Assembly (NCBI GenBank): GCA_008704415.1
Contig: VXIS01000148.1
Coordinates: 44,183-108,182, forward strand
From: Sphaerosporella brunnea
Lineage: Eukaryota; Ascomycota; Pezizomycetes; Pezizales; Pyronemataceae
Direction of reading: 5' to 3'
Length of the DNA stretch: 64,000 bases
In this document: in pieces, positions 58,978-64,000 of the stretch
How the letters are laid out: the number at the start of each line of letters is the position of its first letter
How positions within the stretch are numbered: the stretch's first letter is position 1
Position numbers and translations under genes: made by a program
The notes under the pieces: generated by a model
Seen by the model: the letters and a program-made list of their open reading frames with translations, nothing else
Database searches by the model: none
What the model was told of the DNA's origin: nothing

Positions 58978-59334
58978 CGATAGTTTGTATATTTCCTACC
59001 TGTGTTAGAAGACTCATCCACATCATGATGGAACCGGTTCAAATTCTCCATCCTCAGAATTAAATAAAAACAAGGAGAGGAGCGATCGCTCGTCTGGTAT
59101 CTGTAGTTGGGAACCCTAACCCTGCTGCAGCCAACGGTCACCCCTGCAATTCAGCAAATCTCCCAGCCCCCTCCCTTTCCACCACCTTTCCATCGCCATC
59201 ACCATGAGTGCGCGAGCGCCATCAATATCCTGGTGCGCAAGAGGACTCTTCATCTTTGAGCTCTTTGTTTCTGCCACTTTGCCTTCCTAACGGCCACTTT
59301 GCCTTCCTAACGGCCACTTTGCCATCCTCCTCTC

Positions 59335-59768
59335 ATGGCCGATACGAGTGAATCGTGTCAATCGTGCATGTAGGTTTGTGTGCAACTTTTCCGGAGCACC
59401 TCTTGCTGATTCGCGCCCGCGGACCATATAGAGGGAACAATGAGTTCTTCAAACGTCACCCTAAGACCTGGAATTTCCGCAACTATTGCAAACAATATCG
59501 CAATACGTCCGAACGATATCGCAATGTCCGTGGTGCGTGGGCTACTATGCTTCGGAAGATCTCGCATTGTCAGAAATGCCGTGATCGCGACAACCAGGCC
59601 AGTCGCGAACGCCAAGCACGCGCTGCCAGTCTTCTCTCTGAGTTCGAGAGAGATAAAAAGGTATCAGTGGGTTTTGTTTTATATCTCTGGCGTATGACAT
59701 CGGGACCTCGGACGTTTTGGCTCCCCTTAGCGACCTCTATGCTCGCTTTTGGCTGGCGGTGCGGATAG
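59335..59768 (+). CDS. Second copy of the hypothetical Cys-pair gene
   Basis: Mirror of 29818-29385, with exons 59335-59369 and 59432-59768. It is identical in the coding part. See the left copy for the description. It is only as credible as the duplication itself. Confidence 0.35.
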
Positions 59769-59952
59769 GCACTCATTGGGCGGGACCTCTATGCTCCCTC
59801 ACCCAGCCTATCCTCTCGTTCAGCGTGGCCATTTTGGCCTCGGATTGCTCCTCTAAGCGACCTCTATGCTCGCTTTTGGCTGGCGGTGTGGATAGGCACT
59901 CATTGGGCGGGACCTCTATGCTCTCTCACCCAGCCTATCCTCTCGTTCAGTG
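59703..59952. repeat. Inverted copy of the ~106-bp tandem duplication
   Basis: Mirror of 29201-29433. The same two-unit structure is retained. Confidence 0.8.
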
Positions 59953-60059
59953 TGGTCCCGTTGTCGGGCCAGTTTCTCTAATCAAGTCTATAGGCTTCTA
60001 AGCGGCTTCCGCAACTGAAACCCCAAAGCACCGGTTCTGTCCAAGTCGAAAATTTAAAC

Positions 60060-61557
60060 ATGAATATGATCTTAAATTCCACTATCAATGCCCCCACTAC
60101 CCAGCAAAACGACCGTGATGTTCTACGTGGCGAGGCAGATAAGCGCGCCGAGGACGCTGGGGCCGATGCAGATTTTACAGATGAAGCCTGTTCTTCTGAC
60201 TGTGATGAACCCGAAGCCACGGTCCCTTCCGCCTCGGATAGTGCATTTGATCGATCTTTCAACAGCTTTGATCCATCACAGAAATGGCGGCTCGCCAGTG
60301 GCAGAGTAGTTGAGGATGTCCTAAACGATCACTATCTGGAAGTACGGTCAGACCATGTTGGCCATTTGGTTCGCGATTGGGTTATCGATCTTGAAAACAT
60401 GACTATGAAGCGCTGGTTTACCGTCGAAGAGTGGCAGGAGATCATGGACGCTGTTCCAACATTGCCACCGCCGACTCGGGAGTTTGCACAGTCGCTGACA
60501 CGATTTCACGGGGTATGTAATCTTCACTAGGTAGTACCCAGTTTCTCAGAGCTGAGTGGTCTATGACAAGGTTAAAACAGCCGAAGCTCTGCGAAAGGTC
60601 GTGATGAGCACAAGCTTTCTGCCCGAGGGCGTCTCGTTCAACCGGGAAGCCCACTTTGATTTGGAGTGGGCTCACCTTGTTGTGCATGAATTGTTGGTAA
60701 TGGCTACCCGCAGCCATATTCCATTATACTAAATAGAATAGTCTTAGGATCTGCGAGACCGACTCTGAGACCATAATTGTGGCGGACCAACTTGAACAGT
60801 GGTATTGCTACCATCTTTGGTTTCTCTTTGACAAGCTCTTCCTCTCACTTCCGCGTATCATCCTCGTACGGTAGCTACCCACTCTTCAAAAACCAATTGT
60901 CGTTTATTTTGCTGACTCTGCCTACAGTAGGGAATCTACTTGCCGCGCTTCTTCCCTTCGCAAAAACCGAAACCGCACTGAAACAACGGCGCGGGCGAAG
61001 CTTGGCCGACGCTTCGATGGTATCTTGCGCAGCGTCGAAGACCATTCACATGAGTTTGGTGCCCTGGAGGCCGCCCGGCAGTTGCCTGGTGGAACCGAGA
61101 CAACAAAGTGGATGAGTGACTGTAGGAAACTTGGGAGGGCGTTGCGAGATATGTTGAGCAGGCTGCATGAAGTAGTGGGCCATGAACCAGGCGTCTTTGA
61201 AAAGTTGCAGGTTGTGGGCATTTTCACTGCTGGCCGTGAGCTTCGGATGTGTCGTATGTGCCATCCAAAGGGCTATTTATGCCTGTTGAAGTGGGAGGGT
61301 ACTCATACCTTCCCAACGTCAGTACCGCAGTTGCAGCAATTGCTTATGTTGCTTGCACATGTCGTTCAGATGAAGGTATGCACCCTACCTCCGAGGACAA
61401 GGAATTGGGTGGTGGGCTGATCGGTGAAGGGCGTTGTCGCTCGAACTGTCGATGCTGTCAGAAGCCAGGCGCAAGCACCTTCGGCCGAAGCGTTATTCGA
61501 AGCAATAATGCAGGTCGGAACGAAAAGCAATCGTCCGACATTGCCGTGGGCAGCTGA
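60060..61557 (+). CDS. Second copy of the five-exon hypothetical gene
   Basis: Exons mirror the left arm: 60060-60512, 60571-60696, about 60748-60870, 60928-61375 and 61462-61557. The sequence is the same, including the phase problem at the second junction, which shows that the problem is in the genome or in my model rather than a local sequencing error. Confidence 0.45.
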
Positions 61558-62810
61558 TAGTCCTTAGAAGCTCCACGCGGTTGGGGAGCCTCCGCGAGCA
61601 ATGCTATTTCGCTGAGGTGCTTTGTTTTTCCCCTCACATGTGTAGTTGATAATGAGAATACAATTCGTGAGCATTTGGGATTTCCTCTAGTAGTGGTGAT
61701 TATAATCGTTGTGCAAGTCGACACTAAATCCAGCCCCTTTTGAGTTGCGCCCCACCGAGCAACCGCTGAATGAATAAATGCTCAACCTCAGAGATCTCAT
61801 GGTTTATACACTCCAAGTTTGGCCTTTGGGTAAAAAAAAAGTCGTTGTTCATGGGCTATCACTCGACCACTTCTGCACAAGCAGTGGTTTGATCTTCCAG
61901 CTTTCTGCTGCTTATCAGGGTGTCGTCAAAACCGAGCTGGTAGTTTGGTATATATTGCTACTGATATATATCGAATTTACCAGCCCCATCTTTCCCGCGG
62001 ACAGGCAGGCAGGCAGGGCATCCTCAGCTCGCACAGCTTGATGGTCCAACCAGTCGATCATGCATGCACCTTCCCCCCCACGCCATGACCACCAGGCCAG
62101 GAGCAAAGCCAGCCAGCCCCGCCAGCGCAGCCCCGCAGAACACGGCGGGACGAATCGCGCCGCCGGCCCTTGCCGCGGGCGCGCGTGGCGTGTCGGTCGG
62201 TGTCGGTGTCGCTGTGCGAGTGGACTGCGAGTGCTCGACGAGGGACTGTGCGTGTGAGCGCGCGCGGATACGTAGGGTGTAGGGTGGCTGGTTAGAGGGG
62301 AGGGAGGAGTGCCTGCTGGCGCTGCGCGGCGGCGGCGGTGTCGACTGTGAGCACGGGGCGGGATCTCGGGGACATGGTTGGTAGATGGAGGGGATAGGAT
62401 AGGCTTTGGAGGTCGAATTCTAGGTCTTAGAAGTCAAGTCGAGGGCGGGGTGGTAAGTGCATCGAAATGTCTCGTCCGGAAGAAACACCAACCAGCGCAG
62501 CTGCCTCAATAAATTGTTCGCAGGTAGAAACGTTAAAAATCCCAACCAACCCAAACAAAAAAAAACCCCCCCCAGAACCAGAACCAAAATAATCCCAAGC
62601 CCCCCACCCCTTTGCCCAAATAAACAAAATAAAACGCCTTGGCAAAAGTAATGCGAGCCGTTCTCTGGTGGGCCCCGTTCCTGGCGAATTCTAAGCCTCT
62701 TCTACCCCCCCACCGACAGGCTTCATTCCTTCATCGTCGTGTACGGTCTCCCCCCCCCCTCCTTTCATTATCCTTATCCCTTATCTTCCCAAGGAGTCGC
62801 CGTCGACTGG
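61558..62810. other. Inverted copy of the region downstream of the CYSTM gene
   Basis: Mirror of 26323-27595, about 20 bp shorter because T/A homopolymers are contracted (near 61831 and 62485). No gene. Confidence 0.55.
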
Positions 62811-63190
62811 CTAGCATGGGCATAAGCACTGTGTTCGCGAGATCGTCAGCAATCTATCGCTTCTTTTGTGGCGGGGGTGGGATATGTATGTCGTCGGCAT
62901 GAACATACCTCGCAGCAATCTTCGAGACACTCGCAGGCACAGCAACAGCACAATGCGGCCATACTGTTTTGTTTTATCAATCAGCCAACCATTCTGTATG
63001 TATAGAGGGGAAGGAGGGAGGATACAACTCACATTCCAGCCATGAAGCCCTTTTCACTGCCACCCTGCGCCGGTGCCTGCTGCTGGGGCGGGTACGCGGG
63101 CTGCGGCGCGTAGTACATTGGCTGGGGCGGCGGGGCGCCGTAGGCCTGGGGAGGCGGCGGGGCGTAACCTTGCTGGGGAGCGTACGACAT
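62811..63190 (-). CDS. Second copy of the CYSTM-type small protein
   Basis: Exons 63190-63033, 62963-62909 and 62828-62811 are identical to the left copy and encode the same 76 residues. See 25943-26322 for the annotation. Confidence 0.75.
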
Positions 63191-63545
63191 ATCGAATGCG
63201 GTGGTTCTCGGTGTTGTTGTTGTTGGTGGAAGTTCTTCTTTTTCGCGATCACTCGATCAATGTGTTGGTGTGTGTGTGTGTGGTGTGATGAGCGACTGCG
63301 AGAACAAACGGGGTGGAAGAGGAGCTTCGATATATATTTGACATCTACTCTACCAGCTGGCTCAGTTAGGGGGGAGGCGGGGGTGGTTGGTTTCGGTTCG
63401 TCTCCACATGCTCTGGTCTGGCATGGGCCGACCACCACCACCGGTCGTCGACCCTAGCTGGGTGTGCTTGCGCGCATCTCCACGCCCAGCCTGCATGATA
63501 TCATGAGCTGACGCGTAGCTGGTCTCGGAACTCGCGGATCGCTCA

Positions 63546-63710
63546 TTAGTAACCTGCAGGGGGCGCATGGGCAAGGTTCGGGGATGCGGTCTGCGGCTGC
63601 TGATTGGGCGTGCCGACGAACAAGCTTTTCAGGAACCCTGTGACCCCCATGCGGGCGCCCAGCGTTTCTTTCTCGTCCCGCCCGTGGAGCATTTGGGCTT
63701 GGCGATCCAT
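63546..63710 (-). CDS. Second copy of the putative 54-residue protein
   Basis: Mirror of 25423-25587, unchanged. The arm continues past it to the window edge. Confidence 0.28.
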   Translation of the reverse strand: MDRQAQMLHGRDEKETLGARMGVTGFLKSLFVGTPNQQPQTASPNLAHAPPAGY

Positions 63711-64000
63711 GCTCGTCTCCCATCAAACTGCGGGAGGATATGCTCGACACTTGTTGCGAGTTGTTGGAGCGGAGTAGAGCGCAAGCTATCGTGTCTCGAC
63801 TGGCTATCTAGGGACAGCCGGAGCTCAAACATTGCGTGATGCACCACCAGATGTAGCTTCAGACCGACGTTGGGTAAACACCACCTGGTACCTAGCTCAC
63901 CTGTCAGCTGGTGGACCCACTTCCCCCCCATCCCTGCGCCTGGGTTGCCCGGTGTCCGGCCACCACGTCGGGCGAGGTAGCTGGTAGGTAGCAAACCACC

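Larger units (their letters stand above)
44942..64000 (-). repeat. Right arm of the giant inverted repeat
   Basis: Reverse complement of 25133-44938, continuing to the window end. Long stretches are identical, for example all of the last ctr9 exon and 55,711-57,900. Three patches (about 52.1-53.5, 53.7-55.5 and 57.9-59.0 kb) are dense in single-base insertions and deletions. Homopolymers are shortened: T19 becomes A4 near 45381, and a T run of about 17 near 26650 is missing at about 62485. About 714 bp are absent at 53840/53841. Confidence 0.95.

Noticed and set aside
1..64000. CRISPR arrays, bacterial operons, integrons or prophage
   Set aside because: The genes are intron-containing fungal genes. 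No regularly spaced repeats of CRISPR type were seen.

Overview
The window is nuclear DNA from a filamentous ascomycete (Pezizomycotina). The evidence is short spliceosomal introns (mostly about 45-100 bp, GT...AG), fungal-type orthologues (Caf1/Pop2, Dcp1, a Cla4-type PAK kinase, alpha-actinin, Mid1, Ctr9), a HET-domain relic and a Tad1-like LINE tail. Genus cannot be decided from the sequence alone.

Positions 1-17,761 are ordinary conserved gene space: a partial inositol-polyphosphate 5-phosphatase (-), caf1 (-), dcp1 (+), a cla4-type kinase (-), the RNA polymerase subunit Rpb12 (-), a DUF89/ARMT1 damage-control phosphatase (+) and alpha-actinin (+). Exon boundaries were read from the sequence and the spliced lengths close in frame. 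Two of these genes act in mRNA decay (Caf1 deadenylase, Dcp1 decapping) and are divergently arranged over about 650 bp. Two act on actin or polarity (Cla4, alpha-actinin).

Positions 17,762-25,132 are a gene-poor island. It holds two 5'-truncated LINE-like insertions with 13-14 bp target-site duplications, a 565 bp TA-flanked MITE with about 100 bp terminal inverted repeats, two smaller inverted repeats, two adjacent strong hairpins and degenerate TTAGGG-like strings.

Positions 25,133-64,000 form one giant inverted repeat centred near 44,940 with a 3-nt loop. The left arm carries a CYSTM-type small protein, two hypothetical genes, a HET-domain pseudogene, mid1 (stretch-activated Ca2+ channel subunit) and ctr9 (PAF1 complex). 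The right arm repeats all of this in reverse up to the window edge. It is identical over long stretches but contains three patches (about 52.1-53.5, 53.7-55.5 and 57.9-59.0 kb) dense in single-base indels, collapsed homopolymers and a ~714 bp deletion that removes the 3' end of mid1. That pattern is what uncorrected long-read sequence looks like, so the right arm should be treated as a probable fold-back assembly artefact, or a real but poorly polished inverted duplication, until reads are checked. I found no convincing new biological system; the palindrome is the most important observation.
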